Positions 34,490-44,195 of a stretch of DNA of 64,000 nucleotides are shown one piece after another. The number at the start of each line of letters is the position of its first letter. Position 1 is the first letter of the stretch. The stretch is taken from assembly GCF_029961765.1 (NCBI RefSeq), contig NZ_CP124681.1, positions 2,170,001-2,234,000 on the forward strand. The letters run 5' to 3'. The notes under the pieces are model-generated. The model was not told the origin of the DNA, did no database searches, and was given only the letters and a program-made list of their open reading frames with translations. The position numbers and the translations under genes were made by a program. Origin of the DNA: Nocardioides sp. QY071 (lineage in GTDB: Bacteria > Actinomycetota > Actinomycetes > Propionibacteriales > Nocardioidaceae).

Positions 34490-36495
34490 CCGCCACCCTG
34501 ACCCCGCCCGCCTCCGCGCCGCCGACACCCGGCCCGCGCGGCGCTCGCCGCGCGTTCGACGGCATCCCACGGTGGGCCTGGGCGCTCGGCGTCGTGGTGC
34601 TCTGGGTGCTGGTGTGGGCGCTGACCAAGGGCACTCACACCCTCGCCCTGGCCGGCCGCGAGCACACCGACGTGCAGACCTCGCTCGGCGGCTTCCGCGA
34701 CGACGTCCTCGCCGGTCGCGACGACAACCCGGTCATCCAGCTCACCTACGACCTCGGCGCCTGGTTCACCTCGGTGGTCGACTGGTTCCAGCGGATGCTG
34801 TCCATCCCGGACTTCCCGCGCCCGGTGCCGCAGGTCGGCTGGCTGGGGGTCACGGCCGTCGCGGCCTGGGTGGGCCTCGCGATCGCGGGCTGGCGGATCG
34901 CCGTACTGGTGGCGCTCTCGTTCGTCTCCTTCGGCGCGTTCGGCTACTGGTCCGACGCCGTCGACCTGCTGATCGTCACCTTCGTCGCGGTCGGGGTCTC
35001 GGTACTGATCGGAATGCCGCTCGCGGTCCTGGTCGGCACGGGCAACCGCGCCGTCAACGCGGTGACCAACACGGTGCTGGACGTCTTCCAGACGATGCCG
35101 ACCTTCGTCTACCTGCTGCCGATCGTGCTCTTCTTCGGCATCGGCGCCGCGGGTGCGGTCGTGTGCACCCTGGTGTACGCGCTGCCGCCGATCATCCGGA
35201 TCGCCGGCCACGGCATCCGCAACGTGTCGACGACGACGATCGAGGCGACCGACTCCGCCGGCCAGACCTGGTGGCAGCGGCTGACCAAGGTGCAGCTGCC
35301 GATGGCCCGCAAGACCATCGTCGTGGGCCTCAACCAGACGATCATGGCCGCACTGTCGATGGCCACCATCGCGTCGTACGTCGACGGCCCGGGTCTGGGC
35401 CGCCCGGTGCTGGACGCACTGGTCAAGAACGACGTCGGCGGCGCCTTCGTCCCCGGCGCCCTGATCGTGGTCATGGCGGTGATGCTCGACCGCTCGACGA
35501 CCGCGGCCAGCGAGTACTCCGAGACCGCGGCCCGCGGCGGAGTGGACCTGCGGCGGCGCCGGCTGCTCCTGGCCGGGGCGGCGGTCCCGGTGGTGGTCGC
35601 GCTCTACCTCTCGCGCACCTACCCGTGGGCGGCCCAGTTCCAGGACCCCGGGTGGACGCCGAAGGTCGCCGACGGCGTCGACAGCTTCTTCACCTGGTTC
35701 ACCGACACCTTCCGGGGCTTTACGCAGGGCTTCAAGGACCTGGTGAGCGCCGCGCTCCTCGACCCGCTCCAGTCGCTGCTCGCCGAGTCGCCGTGGTGGC
35801 TGGCGGCGGGCGCGCTCCTGGCGCTCGCCGTGGTCGTCGGCGGCGTCCGGGCCCTCGTGCCGACCGTGGTCTGCATCGGCGGCCTGCTCTACTTCGGCCT
35901 CTGGCACGACGCGATGGTGACCCTCAACATGACCCTGGTCGGCACCGTCCTGGTGATGCTGCTGGCCGTGGTCCTCGGCGTCGCGATGGCGCGCAGCCGG
36001 GCCGTCGACCTGGTGCTCCGCCCGACCCTCGACGCCGGCCAGACCATCCCGCCGTTCGTCTACCTGATCCCGGTGCTGGCCCTGTTCGGCTCGACCCGGT
36101 TCACCGCCATCGTCGCGGGCGTCGTCTATGCGGCGCCGGTCGCGATCAAGCTCGTCGCCGACGGGGTGCGCGCGGTGTCGCCGTCGACGATCGAGGCGGG
36201 CCGGTCCACCGGCTCGACCCGCTGGCAGGAGATCGTCAAGGTCCAGCTCCCGATGGCGCGCCCGTCGCTGGTGCTCGCCGCCAACCAGGGCCTGCTCTAC
36301 GTGCTGGCCATGGCCGTCATCGGCGGCCTGGTCGGCGCCGGCGCGCTGGGGTACGACGTCGTGCTCGGGTTCGCGAGGTCGGAGGAGTGGGGCAAGGGAG
36401 CGGCAGCCGGCATCAGCATCGTCCTGCTCGGGATCATGGTCGACCGGATCGCCCGGTCGGCCGCGCACCGCTCCGGCGCCCCGGCCGCCCGGTAG
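34486..36495 (+). CDS. proW: Glycine betaine ABC transporter permease, tandem-fused
   Basis: 669 aa, about twice the usual ProW/OpuAB permease. Two complete permease domains are visible. The first has [22 protein letters not shown] and the EAA-type loop [20 protein letters not shown]. The second has [23 protein letters not shown] and [20 protein letters not shown]. Each would contact one ATPase subunit, so one polypeptide can form the whole channel. The start is GTG 34486, overlapping proV by 4 bp. No frameshift is apparent; the join around residues 350-470 contains further membrane segments. Confidence 0.88.
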   Translation: MTATLTPPASAPPTPGPRGARRAFDGIPRWAWALGVVVLWVLVWALTKGTHTLALAGREHTDVQTSLGGFRDDVLAGRDDNPVIQLTYDLGAWFTSVVDWFQRMLSIPDFPRPVPQVGWLGVTAVAAWVGLAIAGWRIAVLVALSFVSFGAFGYWSDAVDLLIVTFVAVGVSVLIGMPLAVLVGTGNRAVNAVTNTVLDVFQTMPTFVYLLPIVLFFGIGAAGAVVCTLVYALPPIIRIAGHGIRNVSTTTIEATDSAGQTWWQRLTKVQLPMARKTIVVGLNQTIMAALSMATIASYVDGPGLGRPVLDALVKNDVGGAFVPGALIVVMAVMLDRSTTAASEYSETAARGGVDLRRRRLLLAGAAVPVVVALYLSRTYPWAAQFQDPGWTPKVADGVDSFFTWFTDTFRGFTQGFKDLVSAALLDPLQSLLAESPWWLAAGALLALAVVVGGVRALVPTVVCIGGLLYFGLWHDAMVTLNMTLVGTVLVMLLAVVLGVAMARSRAVDLVLRPTLDAGQTIPPFVYLIPVLALFGSTRFTAIVAGVVYAAPVAIKLVADGVRAVSPSTIEAGRSTGSTRWQEIVKVQLPMARPSLVLAANQGLLYVLAMAVIGGLVGAGALGYDVVLGFARSEEWGKGAAAGISIVLLGIMVDRIARSAAHRSGAPAAR

Positions 36496-36540
36496 CGCCA
36501 CAGCCTGCAACACGACCGACACGACAACCAAGGAGAAAGA

Positions 36541-37527
36541 GTGCGACACATCAGTTGGAGGGCGACCGGCCTCACCTCGGTTGCGGCGTCCGTGGCGATG
36601 CTGCTCGCCGCCTGCGGCGGCGGCACGATCGACGAGCAGACCAAGGCCAACGAGTCCAAGGCCGGCAGTGCCGGCGACTGCGGCGATCTCAACATCGCGG
36701 TCAACCCGTGGGTCGGCGACGAGGCCAGCAGCTACGTGGTGGGCCGGGTGGCGAGCCAGCAGCTCGGCTGCAAGGTCAACTACAAGGAGCTCAAGGAGGA
36801 CGTGTCCTGGCAGGGCTTCGGCACCGGCGACGTCGACGTCGTGATCGAGGACTGGGGCCACCCCGACCTGGAGAAGAAGTTCTTCGCCGAACAGGGCGAC
36901 GGCAGTGCCATGGACCTCGGCCCGAACGGCAACGTCGGCATCATCGGCTGGTACGTCCCGCCGTGGCTCGCCAAGGAGCACCCCGACATCCTGGACTGGA
37001 AGAACCTCAACAAGTACGCCAAGCAGTTCGCCACATCCGAGTCGGGAGGAAAGGGCCAGTTCCTAGGGGCCGACCCGTCCTATGTCCAGTTCGACGAGGC
37101 GATCATCAGCAACCTCAACCTGGACTTCAAGGTGGTCTTCTCCGGCAGCGAGGCGGCCAGCATCACCGCCTTCCAGCAGGCCGAGAAGAACAAGGAGTTC
37201 CTGATCGGCTACTTCTACGAGCCCCAGTGGCTCTTCGCCGACGTCCCGCTCGAGAAGGTGACGCTGCCGCCGTACGAGGACGGCTGCCAGGCCGACCCGG
37301 CCAAGGTCGCCTGCGACTACCCGGAGACCGAGCTGAAGAAGATCGTCTCCACCTCCTGGCAGAAGGAGGGCGGCCCGGGCGTCGGGCTGGTCACCAACTT
37401 CACGTGGACCAACGACGACCAGAACCAGGTCGCCAAGTACATCGCCGAGGACGACATGAAGCCCGAGGAGGCCGCGGACAAGTGGATCGCGGACAACCAG
37501 GACAAGGTCGACGCCTGGCTCCAGTGA
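36541..37527 (+). CDS. proX: Glycine betaine/choline-type substrate-binding lipoprotein
   Basis: 328 aa. A signal peptide ends in a lipobox (MLLAACGG), so the mature protein is anchored by a lipidated Cys. The OpuAC-type fold shows LNIAVNPWVGDEASSYVV, DVVIEDWGHPD and GIIGWYVPPWLAKEHPDI; Trp residues in these parts could build the aromatic cage for a quaternary amine. The start GTG 36541 has AAGGAGA upstream. It completes the importer 45 bp after the permease gene and is followed by a hairpin at 37552. Confidence 0.88.
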   Translation: MRHISWRATGLTSVAASVAMLLAACGGGTIDEQTKANESKAGSAGDCGDLNIAVNPWVGDEASSYVVGRVASQQLGCKVNYKELKEDVSWQGFGTGDVDVVIEDWGHPDLEKKFFAEQGDGSAMDLGPNGNVGIIGWYVPPWLAKEHPDILDWKNLNKYAKQFATSESGGKGQFLGADPSYVQFDEAIISNLNLDFKVVFSGSEAASITAFQQAEKNKEFLIGYFYEPQWLFADVPLEKVTLPPYEDGCQADPAKVACDYPETELKKIVSTSWQKEGGPGVGLVTNFTWTNDDQNQVAKYIAEDDMKPEEAADKWIADNQDKVDAWLQ

Positions 37528-37551
37528 CCCGCTAGACGTCGAGCAACACCT

Positions 37552-37585
37552 GCGCCCGGCTGGGCATTGACACCCGGCCGGGCGC
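37552..37585 (+). terminator. Hairpin after proX, overlapping the next promoter
   Basis: GCGCCCGGC (37552-37560) pairs perfectly with GCCGGGCGC (37577-37585) around a 16-nt loop. It lies 25 bp after the proX stop. The candidate -35 of the next gene falls in the loop, so the element may be terminator, promoter, or both. Confidence 0.5.
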
Positions 37586-37637
37586 GGGTGATTCTAGATC
37601 TGTCTCGCATAGCGCATTGCGTTGCACAATACGCAAC
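37567..37637 (+). promoter_or_regulatory. Promoter and GTTGC-N7-GCAAC operator of the FAD-GcvT/etf operon
   Basis: Candidate -35 TTGACA (37567-37572), 17-bp spacer and -10 GATTCT (37590-37595). Downstream is GTTGC-ACAATAC-GCAAC (37621-37637), the third exact copy of the palindrome class, ending 27 bp before the ATG. A half-site-like GCATAGCGCA (37607-37616) precedes it. Confidence 0.55.
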
Positions 37638-37664
37638 ACTCGGCTTACTCTCCTAGGAGTCCCC

Positions 37665-40199
37665 ATGGCCACCGTTCCCACCTCGGCCGGCGTCGTCGTG
37701 ATCGGCGCGGGCATCGTCGGCAACAGCCTGGTGCACCACCTCGCGCGCCTGGGTTGGCGCGACATCGTGCAGATCGACAAGGGGGCGCTGCCCAACCCGG
37801 GCGGCTCCACCGGGCACGCGTCGAACTTCATCTTCCCCGTCGACCACTCCCGCGAGATCACCGACCTGACCCTCGACTCGGTGCGGCAGTACCAGGAGAT
37901 GGGCGTCTTCACGCAGTCCGGCGGCTTCGAGATCGCCCGCACCGAAGAGCGGATGGAGGAGCTGCGAAGGCGCATGTCGAGCGCGAAGGCCTGGGGGATC
38001 GAGGCGGAGCTGGTGAGCCCTGCGTTCGTGAAGGAGAAGGTGCCCTTCATCGAGACCGACCAGTTCATCGGCGCCTTCTGGACGCCGAGCGTCGGCGTGG
38101 TCGACTCGCTGCGCGCCGGCACCATCATGCGCGAGGCCGCCCTCGCGACCGGTGAGCTGACCGTCGTGCCCACCGTCGAGGTCATCGGCATGGACACCGA
38201 GGAGGGCCCCGACGGTCACCGCCGGATCACCCGGGTGCGCACCGACGGCGGGGACATCGAGACCACCCACGTGGTCATCGCCGCCGGCGTGTGGAGCCCC
38301 AAGCTGGGCGACATGGCCGGCATCAGCATCCCGCTCACCCCGGCCGTGCACCAGATGATCAGCGTCGGCCCCTGCCCGCAGCTGGCCGAGCGCGAGGGGG
38401 AGATCTCCTTCCCGATCATCCGCGACATGGACACCTTCTGCTACGAGCGCCAGCACGGCGCCGACATGGAGGTCGGCTCGTACGCCCACCGCGCGATCCT
38501 GCACGAGCCCGAGGACATCCCCTCGATCGAGCAGGCCAAGCTGTCGCCGACCGAGCTGCCCTTCACCTCCGAGGACTTCGACCCGCAGCTCGAGCAGGCC
38601 TACGAGCTGATGCCCGAGCTGCTCGGCGCCGAGGGTGCCGAGATGCGCTACGCGATCAACGGCCTGCTGTCGCTGACCTGCGACGGTGCGCCGATCCTGG
38701 GGGAGAGCCAGGTCAAGGGCCTGTGGACCGCTGCCGCGGTCTGGATCAAGGAGGGCCCCGGGGTCGGACGTGCGGTCGCCGAGTGGATGACCCGGGGCTG
38801 GTCCGAGATCGACGTCCACCACAGCGACATCGCCCGCTTCCACGCCCACCAGATGCGCCGCGAGCACACCCGGCTGCGCACGACCGAGTCGTTCATCAAG
38901 ACCTACGGCATCGTGCACCCGGCCGAGCAGTACGAGTCGGACCGCGAGCAGCGGCTCGCTCCGATGCACGACGCCCAGGTGAAGCTCGGCGCCTTCTTCT
39001 TCGAGACCGCCGGCTGGGAGCGCCCGCACTGGTACGAGTCGAACGCCCCGCTCCTGGAGGTGTACGGCGACGCGGTGATGCCGCGCGAGCACGAGTGGGA
39101 CGCGCGCTGGTGGAGCCCGATCATCAATGCCGAGCACCTGCGCATGCGCGAGGCTGCCGGTGTGGTGGACCTGTCCGCGTTCGCGGTCTTCGACATCACC
39201 GGGCCCGGTGCGCTCGACACCGTGCAGCGCACCTGTGTCGCCCAGTGCGACGTCGCCGTGGGCAAGGTGATCTACACGCCCGTCCTCAACGCCAACGGCG
39301 GCTTCCTCTCCGACCTCACCGTGATGCGGTTGGGCGAGGACCACTTCCGGGTCGTGACCGGCGGTGCGCACGGCATGGCCGACCGCAAGACGTTCAGCGA
39401 CCAGATCACCGATCCCGCCACCACCCTGGTCGACGTCACCGACCAGGTCTCCACGATCGGGCTGTGGGGGCCGAGGGCGCGCGACATCCTCGCGTCGCTG
39501 ACCTCCGACGACGTCTCCGACGAGGGCTTCGGGTTCTTGACCTGTCGCGAGATCACCGTCGCCGGTGTCGCCGTGCTCGCCTCGCGGATCTCGTACGTCG
39601 GCGAGCTGGGCTGGGAGCTCTACGTCGCCATGGACGACGCGGCCCGGCTGTGGGACGCGTTGCTCGAGGCGGGGCAGCCGCACGGCGCCGTACCCGTCGG
39701 GATCGGCGTCTACGGCACGACCGGCCGCATCGAGAAGGGCTACCGCGCCTACGGCTACGAGCTCGACTCGGAGCGGAGCATCGTCGAGGCCGGGATGCAG
39801 CGGCCGAAGGTGAAGGCCGCCGACTTCGTCGGCAAGGAGGCCTATCTCGCGCAGCGTGAGGCTCTGTCGACCACGGGCCCGGCGGCGGTTCTGTGCACGA
39901 TGACCGTCGACGACCACGCCTCGGCCTCGGGCGTGAAGCGCTACATGCTCGGCGGCGAGCCGATCCTGACCCGCGACGGCGGCACGCTCACCGACGGGCA
40001 CGGGCACCACCCCTACGTCACCAGCGCGGGCTCCGCGCCGTCGCTCGGCAAGCACGTGCTGCTGGCCTACCTCCCGCCGGACCAGGCGGTCCTCGGCAAC
40101 CAGCTCGCGGTGTCCTACATGGAGGAGCTGTACCCGGTCACCGTGGCCTCGGTCGACGCCACCGCGCTCCTCGACCCGCAGAACGAGCGCATCCGATGA
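37665..40199 (+). CDS. Dimethylglycine/sarcosine dehydrogenase (FAD oxidoreductase-GcvT fusion)
   Basis: 844 aa. An N-terminal DAO-type FAD domain (VVVIGAGIVGNSLVHHLA) has GGSTGHASN, whose His51 is the expected covalent flavin site. A C-terminal GcvT-like THF domain spans about residues 430-840 (YTPVLNANGGFLSDLTVMRL, GELGWELYV). Such enzymes oxidise an N-methyl group and hand the one-carbon unit to THF as methylene-THF. The etfBA genes follow with 4-bp overlaps, so electrons go to ETF (dehydrogenase, not oxidase). Dimethylglycine is the likely substrate because the MttB system supplies it; sarcosine is possible. I chose ATG 37665 just after the operator. Confidence 0.85.
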   Translation: MATVPTSAGVVVIGAGIVGNSLVHHLARLGWRDIVQIDKGALPNPGGSTGHASNFIFPVDHSREITDLTLDSVRQYQEMGVFTQSGGFEIARTEERMEELRRRMSSAKAWGIEAELVSPAFVKEKVPFIETDQFIGAFWTPSVGVVDSLRAGTIMREAALATGELTVVPTVEVIGMDTEEGPDGHRRITRVRTDGGDIETTHVVIAAGVWSPKLGDMAGISIPLTPAVHQMISVGPCPQLAEREGEISFPIIRDMDTFCYERQHGADMEVGSYAHRAILHEPEDIPSIEQAKLSPTELPFTSEDFDPQLEQAYELMPELLGAEGAEMRYAINGLLSLTCDGAPILGESQVKGLWTAAAVWIKEGPGVGRAVAEWMTRGWSEIDVHHSDIARFHAHQMRREHTRLRTTESFIKTYGIVHPAEQYESDREQRLAPMHDAQVKLGAFFFETAGWERPHWYESNAPLLEVYGDAVMPREHEWDARWWSPIINAEHLRMREAAGVVDLSAFAVFDITGPGALDTVQRTCVAQCDVAVGKVIYTPVLNANGGFLSDLTVMRLGEDHFRVVTGGAHGMADRKTFSDQITDPATTLVDVTDQVSTIGLWGPRARDILASLTSDDVSDEGFGFLTCREITVAGVAVLASRISYVGELGWELYVAMDDAARLWDALLEAGQPHGAVPVGIGVYGTTGRIEKGYRAYGYELDSERSIVEAGMQRPKVKAADFVGKEAYLAQREALSTTGPAAVLCTMTVDDHASASGVKRYMLGGEPILTRDGGTLTDGHGHHPYVTSAGSAPSLGKHVLLAYLPPDQAVLGNQLAVSYMEELYPVTVASVDATALLDPQNERIR

Positions 40200-40972
40200 G
40201 CCTCGACGTCCTGGTCTGCGTCAAGCGGGTCGTGGACTCCACCGGCGAGGTGGTGCTGACCGAGGACGGGCAGTCGGCTGACGGGCGGTACGCCGGGTTC
40301 ACGCTGAGCAACCACGAGGAGTGCGCCATCGAGCTGGCGGTGCAGACCGCCACCGCTGCCGGTGGCAGCGCGTCCGTGCTCACCCTGGGCGAGCCCGAGG
40401 CGGTCGACCAGCTGCGCTCCGCGCTCGCGGTCGGGTGTACCGCGGCGACCCACATCGGGGCCGATCCCGGCGCCTTCGGCCCGGCCGACGTGGCCCGCGA
40501 GATCGCTGCGGTGATCCGTGACCACGAGGGCTCCGGGCGGCCGCACGACCTGGTGCTGCTCGGCAACGACGCGGCCGACACCGGCGACTTCCAGGTCGGG
40601 ATCCGGCTCGCCCACGAGCTCGGGCGTCCGGTGGTCAACGGGGCGGCCACGATCGCCGTCGAGGACGGCCACGTCGTGGCCGGGGTCAAGGGCCCCGAGG
40701 GCAGGGAGACCTACCGCGTGCCGCTGCCCGCGGTGGTCACCGTGCTCGAGGGCGGCGTGGAGCCGCGCTATCCCACCGTTCCGGGGCGGATGAAGGCCAA
40801 GAAGGTCGAGATCGAGCAGCGCACGCCCAGCACCGAGCCGGCCGGCCCGAACCGCCGCCGGCTCCGGCTGCCGCCCCCGCAGCCGAGCGAGGTCCAGGTG
40901 CTGGGCAAGGGCGCCGACGCGGCCGCGGCGGTGGTCGACCTGTTCGAGCAGCTGGGCGTGGTGGCGCGATGA
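40196..40972 (+). CDS. etfB: Electron transfer flavoprotein subunit beta
   Basis: 258 aa. Features of EtfB: VLVCVKRVVDSTGEVVL at the N-terminus, SNHEECAIELAVQTA, DLVLLGNDAADTGDFQVGIRLAHELGRPVV and AVVTVLEGGVEPRYPTVPGRMKAKK. It pairs with EtfA to accept electrons from the upstream dehydrogenase. The start overlaps the dehydrogenase stop and the end overlaps etfA, so the three genes are one transcription unit. A dedicated ETF in a catabolic operon is usual for dimethylglycine/sarcosine dehydrogenases. Confidence 0.9.
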   Translation: MSLDVLVCVKRVVDSTGEVVLTEDGQSADGRYAGFTLSNHEECAIELAVQTATAAGGSASVLTLGEPEAVDQLRSALAVGCTAATHIGADPGAFGPADVAREIAAVIRDHEGSGRPHDLVLLGNDAADTGDFQVGIRLAHELGRPVVNGAATIAVEDGHVVAGVKGPEGRETYRVPLPAVVTVLEGGVEPRYPTVPGRMKAKKVEIEQRTPSTEPAGPNRRRLRLPPPQPSEVQVLGKGADAAAAVVDLFEQLGVVAR

Positions 40973-41958
40973 TCCTCGTGCTGGTCGAGACCGATGCCAC
41001 GGGTGCCGTCGAGGTGTCCCGCGAGACGCTGACCTTCGCTCGCGACCTGTCCGCGGCGGGGGGCGGCGTACCGATCGACGCGGTCGTCGTCGGTGCCCTG
41101 CCGTGCCCGGTGGCGGACCTCGCCGCCCAGCTGGCGTCGTACGGCGTGCGCGACGTGCACCACGCCACGGGCGACGCGTTCGGCGCCTACGGCGGAGCCG
41201 CCTGGGCGAGTGCGGTGCAGTCGGTCCGCGCGAGTGTCGGGTCCGTGGTCGTGACCGCCGCCGGCACACCGCGCGGCATGGAGGTGCTGGCCCACCTGGC
41301 CGCCCGCCTCGACGTGACGATGGCCGCCAACGTGGTGGCCTTCGACGGCCTGGCGCCGTTCACGGTGACCCGGCAGGTGGTCGGCGGCGCCGCGCTCGAG
41401 GACATGGTCCTGGGCGAGCGGCCGGCGATCTTCACCGTCGCCGGGCACGCCGTGGAGGCGACGACCGCCGCGACGCCGGGGGAGGGACGCGTCGTCACGA
41501 CCGCCCCTGAGGTCGCCGCCGCCGACCTGGTGGCACGCGTGGTGTCCGCGGAGCCCGCACAGGAGGACCTCTCCGGCGGCCTGAAGTCGGCCCGGGTGGT
41601 CGTCGGTGCCGGTCGCGGAGCGGGCAGCGCCGACGGCTTCGGCGACCTGCTCGAGCTGGTCGACCTCCTCGACGGCGCCCTGGGCGTCTCGCGCGTGGTC
41701 ACCAGCCTCGGCTGGCGGCCCCACCACGAGCAGGTCGGCCAGACCGGGAGCCGCATCTCGCCGGACCTGTACGTCGCCTGCGGCATCTCGGGCGCGATCC
41801 AGCACTGGGCGGGCTGCGCGAGCGCGAAGACGATCCTGGCCATCAACACCGACCCGGACGCGCCGATGGTCGCCAAGGCCCACTACGCCGTCATCGGCGA
41901 CCTGCACGAAGTGGTTCCGGCGATCAACGAGGAGATCCGTCGGCGCCGGCCTGCCTAG
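40969..41958 (+). CDS. etfA: Electron transfer flavoprotein subunit alpha
   Basis: 329 aa. The C-terminal FAD-binding domain shows VVGAGRGAGSADGFG, HHEQVGQTGSRISPDLYVACGISGAIQHWAG and ILAINTDPDAPMVAKAHYAVIGDLHEVVP, the EtfA hallmarks. It forms the heterodimer with EtfB and passes electrons to the respiratory chain through ETF dehydrogenase (not in this window). It could also serve the TMADH-family enzyme at 45725, whose relatives use ETF. It converges with the tetR gene, the stop codons overlapping by 4 bp. Confidence 0.9.
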   Translation: MILVLVETDATGAVEVSRETLTFARDLSAAGGGVPIDAVVVGALPCPVADLAAQLASYGVRDVHHATGDAFGAYGGAAWASAVQSVRASVGSVVVTAAGTPRGMEVLAHLAARLDVTMAANVVAFDGLAPFTVTRQVVGGAALEDMVLGERPAIFTVAGHAVEATTAATPGEGRVVTTAPEVAAADLVARVVSAEPAQEDLSGGLKSARVVVGAGRGAGSADGFGDLLELVDLLDGALGVSRVVTSLGWRPHHEQVGQTGSRISPDLYVACGISGAIQHWAGCASAKTILAINTDPDAPMVAKAHYAVIGDLHEVVPAINEEIRRRRPA

Positions 41959-42596
41959 ATTTTCTTTGCGGTGGCCGGCAGGTCAGGGCGGGCCGGAGTG
42001 ACCCGCACTCCGGTGGCGGCCAGCGCATAGCTCGCCAGCTGCTGCTCGGCCCGCTCGAGGGTCAGCGACGAGTTGTGGGCCAGCAGGTGCAGGCCGAAGG
42101 CGTCCTCGAGGGCCACGAAGTTGCGGGCGATCGCGTCGGCGTCGTCGGCCAGCGTGAACACGCCCGTGGCCCGTCCGACCTCGAGCACCGCTGTGTAGAG
42201 AGACACCTCGCGGTCGAACAGGAGCGTCATCAGTGTGGCGTGCATCGGGCTGCGGCTGGCGCTGACCGAGATCTCGTCGAGCACCTGGCTGAGCAGCAGG
42301 TCCTCGCCGCGGGGAAGCCCTGAGTACATGAGCCGGGCCAGCTTCTCGACCGGCGACAGCTCGCCCGCCACCACCTGCTGCCGCGACCAGTAGTAGCGGT
42401 CGGTCGCGGCCTGGTGGGCAGCCTCGACGAGCCCGTCGAGCTCGGGGTAGTAGTACGCGACCAGGCGCGGCGAGATGCCGGCCTCCTCGGCGATGTTCTT
42501 CATCGTCACGCCGCTGAGGCCGTGGCGGGCGATCACGGTCAGGGTCGCCGAGATGAGGTGCTCGCGGCGCGCGGCCTGGTCCTTGCGTCGTGCCAT
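41955..42596 (-). CDS. TetR family transcriptional regulator
   Basis: 213 aa. N-terminal HTH (REHLISATLTVIARHGLSGVTMKNIAEEAGISPRLVAYYYPELDGLV) and a helical ligand domain with a C-terminal AefR/BetI-like character. I chose ATG 42596 (MARRKDQ); the longer frame would run through the operator region. It is divergent from an aldehyde dehydrogenase gene, with a perfect 18-bp inverted repeat in the 100-bp gap, and so likely represses the aldehyde dehydrogenase-permease-TMADH operon. The inducer is unknown; an amine is likely from context. Confidence 0.85.
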   Translation of the reverse strand: MARRKDQAARREHLISATLTVIARHGLSGVTMKNIAEEAGISPRLVAYYYPELDGLVEAAHQAATDRYYWSRQQVVAGELSPVEKLARLMYSGLPRGEDLLLSQVLDEISVSASRSPMHATLMTLLFDREVSLYTAVLEVGRATGVFTLADDADAIARNFVALEDAFGLHLLAHNSSLTLERAEQQLASYALAATGVRVTPARPDLPATAKKI

Positions 42597-42665
42597 GGCG
42601 ACCACCGTAGCGCCCTGCCGGATTTCCGGGGGCGCCGTTGACAGGGACAGGTGATCCGGGTCATA

Positions 42666-42683
42666 TTTGCGCCGAAGCGCAAA
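42666..42683. promoter_or_regulatory. Inverted repeat TTTGCGC-N4-GCGCAAA, candidate TetR operator
   Basis: A perfect 7+7-bp palindrome with CGAA spacer, ending 13 bp before the aldehyde dehydrogenase GTG start and 70 bp from the tetR start. Length and place suit a TetR dimer that represses the plus-strand operon. Confidence 0.55.
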
Positions 42684-42696
42684 GAAAGGATCCCGC

Positions 42697-44181
42697 GTGC
42701 GCACTCACCAGGACTGGCTCGCCGAGGCCGCCAAGGTCGTCCTCCCGACCCGCCCGTTCGTCGGAGGCGGCTTCGTCGACGCCGGCACCGCCACCTTCGA
42801 GAACCGCAACCCCGCGACCGGCGCCCTGCTCGCCGAGGTCAGCGACGCCGGCGCCGAGGGCGTCGACCGTGCCGTGCGCGCGGCCCGGGCCGCCTTCGAC
42901 TCCGGGTTGTGGAGCCGCGCCGGCGTGGCCTTCCGCCGCGAGCGGATGCTCTGCTTCGCCGACCTGCTGGCCGACCACGCCGCCGAGCTGGCCGTGCTCG
43001 ACTCCCTCGACATGGGCAAGCGGGTCGTCGACGCCCACGAGCTCGACCTGCCGTTCTCGGTCAACCTGTTCCGCTACTACGCCGAGGCGATCGACAAGAT
43101 CAACGACGAGGTGGCGCCGACCCCACCGGGGACCCTCGGCCTGATCCGCCGGGTGCCGCTGGGCGTCGTCGGCGCCGTCGTGCCGTGGAACTACCCGGTC
43201 GACATGCTCGCGTGGAAGGTCGCCCCGGCGATGGCCGCCGGCAACAGCGTGGTCCTCAAGCCCGCCGAGCAGTCACCGTCCTCGGCGCTGCGGATCGCCG
43301 AGCTCGCCGTCGAGGCCGGCATCCCCGAGGGCGTCCTCAACGTCGTCCCCGGCCTGGGCGAGACCACCGGCAGGGCGCTCGGCCTGCACCCGGACGTCGA
43401 CGTGCTCGCGTTCACCGGCTCGACCGAGGTCGGCGCCTACTTCCTGCAGTACGCCGGCCAGTCCAACCTCAAGCAGGTCTGGCTCGAGTGCGGCGGCAAG
43501 AGCCCCCACGTCGTCTTCGCCGACGCCGAGGACCTCGCCACCACCGCGAGGCAGACCGCCTTCGGCATCTGGTTCAACCAGGGCGCCGTGTGCTCGGCCC
43601 ACTCCCGCGTCCTCGTCCAGCGCGACGTGCACGAGGTGTTCGTGACACTGGTCGCGGCCGAGGCGGCGGCGTACGCCCCCGGCGACCCGCTCGACCCCGC
43701 CGCGGGGATGGGCGCGATCGTCTCGTCCGAGCAGACCGACCGGATCATGCAGTTCGTCGACGAGGCCCGAGGCTCGGGTGCCCGCCTGGTCACCGGCGGC
43801 GAGCGGATCACCCGCGACGGCAGCGACTGCTACGTGCAGCCGACCGTCTTCGACGGCGTCGACCCGGCGTCCACCCTCGCCCGTGAGGAGGTGTTCGGGC
43901 CGGTCCTGGCGATCACGCCCTTCGACACCGAGGACGAGGCGGTCAGGCTCGCCAACGACACGGCGTATGGCCTCGCCGCCTCCGTCGCCACCAGCAACCT
44001 CGGCCGTGCCCACCGGCTGGCCGAGCGGATCCACGCGGGGACCATCACGGTCAACGGCGTGGACGCCTTCAGCGCCTGGACCCCGTTCGGGGGGTTCAAG
44101 GGCTCCGGGTTCGGCCGCGACCTCTCGCTGCACGCCCTCGACAAGTACGTCGGTCTCAAGACCGTCTGGATCAACCACTGA
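42697..44181 (+). CDS. Aldehyde dehydrogenase, probable second step of amine oxidation
   Basis: 494 aa ALDH-superfamily protein. VVPWNYPVDMLAWKVAPAMAAGN, LECGGKSPHVVF with the general-base Glu, GAVCSAHSRVL with catalytic Cys299 and EEVFGPVLAITPF are present. It resembles PuuC-type dehydrogenases acting on amino-aldehydes. The start GTG 42697 has AAAGGA upstream; an in-frame ATG at 42667 lies inside the operator repeat. It is the first gene of an operon with an APC permease and a TMADH-family amine dehydrogenase, so it should oxidise the aldehyde formed by that enzyme (imidazole acetaldehyde if histamine is the substrate). Confidence 0.85.
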   Translation: MRTHQDWLAEAAKVVLPTRPFVGGGFVDAGTATFENRNPATGALLAEVSDAGAEGVDRAVRAARAAFDSGLWSRAGVAFRRERMLCFADLLADHAAELAVLDSLDMGKRVVDAHELDLPFSVNLFRYYAEAIDKINDEVAPTPPGTLGLIRRVPLGVVGAVVPWNYPVDMLAWKVAPAMAAGNSVVLKPAEQSPSSALRIAELAVEAGIPEGVLNVVPGLGETTGRALGLHPDVDVLAFTGSTEVGAYFLQYAGQSNLKQVWLECGGKSPHVVFADAEDLATTARQTAFGIWFNQGAVCSAHSRVLVQRDVHEVFVTLVAAEAAAYAPGDPLDPAAGMGAIVSSEQTDRIMQFVDEARGSGARLVTGGERITRDGSDCYVQPTVFDGVDPASTLAREEVFGPVLAITPFDTEDEAVRLANDTAYGLAASVATSNLGRAHRLAERIHAGTITVNGVDAFSAWTPFGGFKGSGFGRDLSLHALDKYVGLKTVWINH

Positions 44182-44195
44182 ATCCTGGAGCACCC

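Noticed and set aside
34234..36981. 915-aa minus-strand ORF over the betaine permease
   Set aside because: Antisense shadow; the composition is charged low-complexity and the plus strand has a well-defined two-domain permease.
37552..37585. Glycine- or other metabolite-responsive riboswitch before the FAD-GcvT gene
   Set aside because: Only one simple hairpin is present and it overlaps the candidate -35; none of the conserved riboswitch cores is visible.
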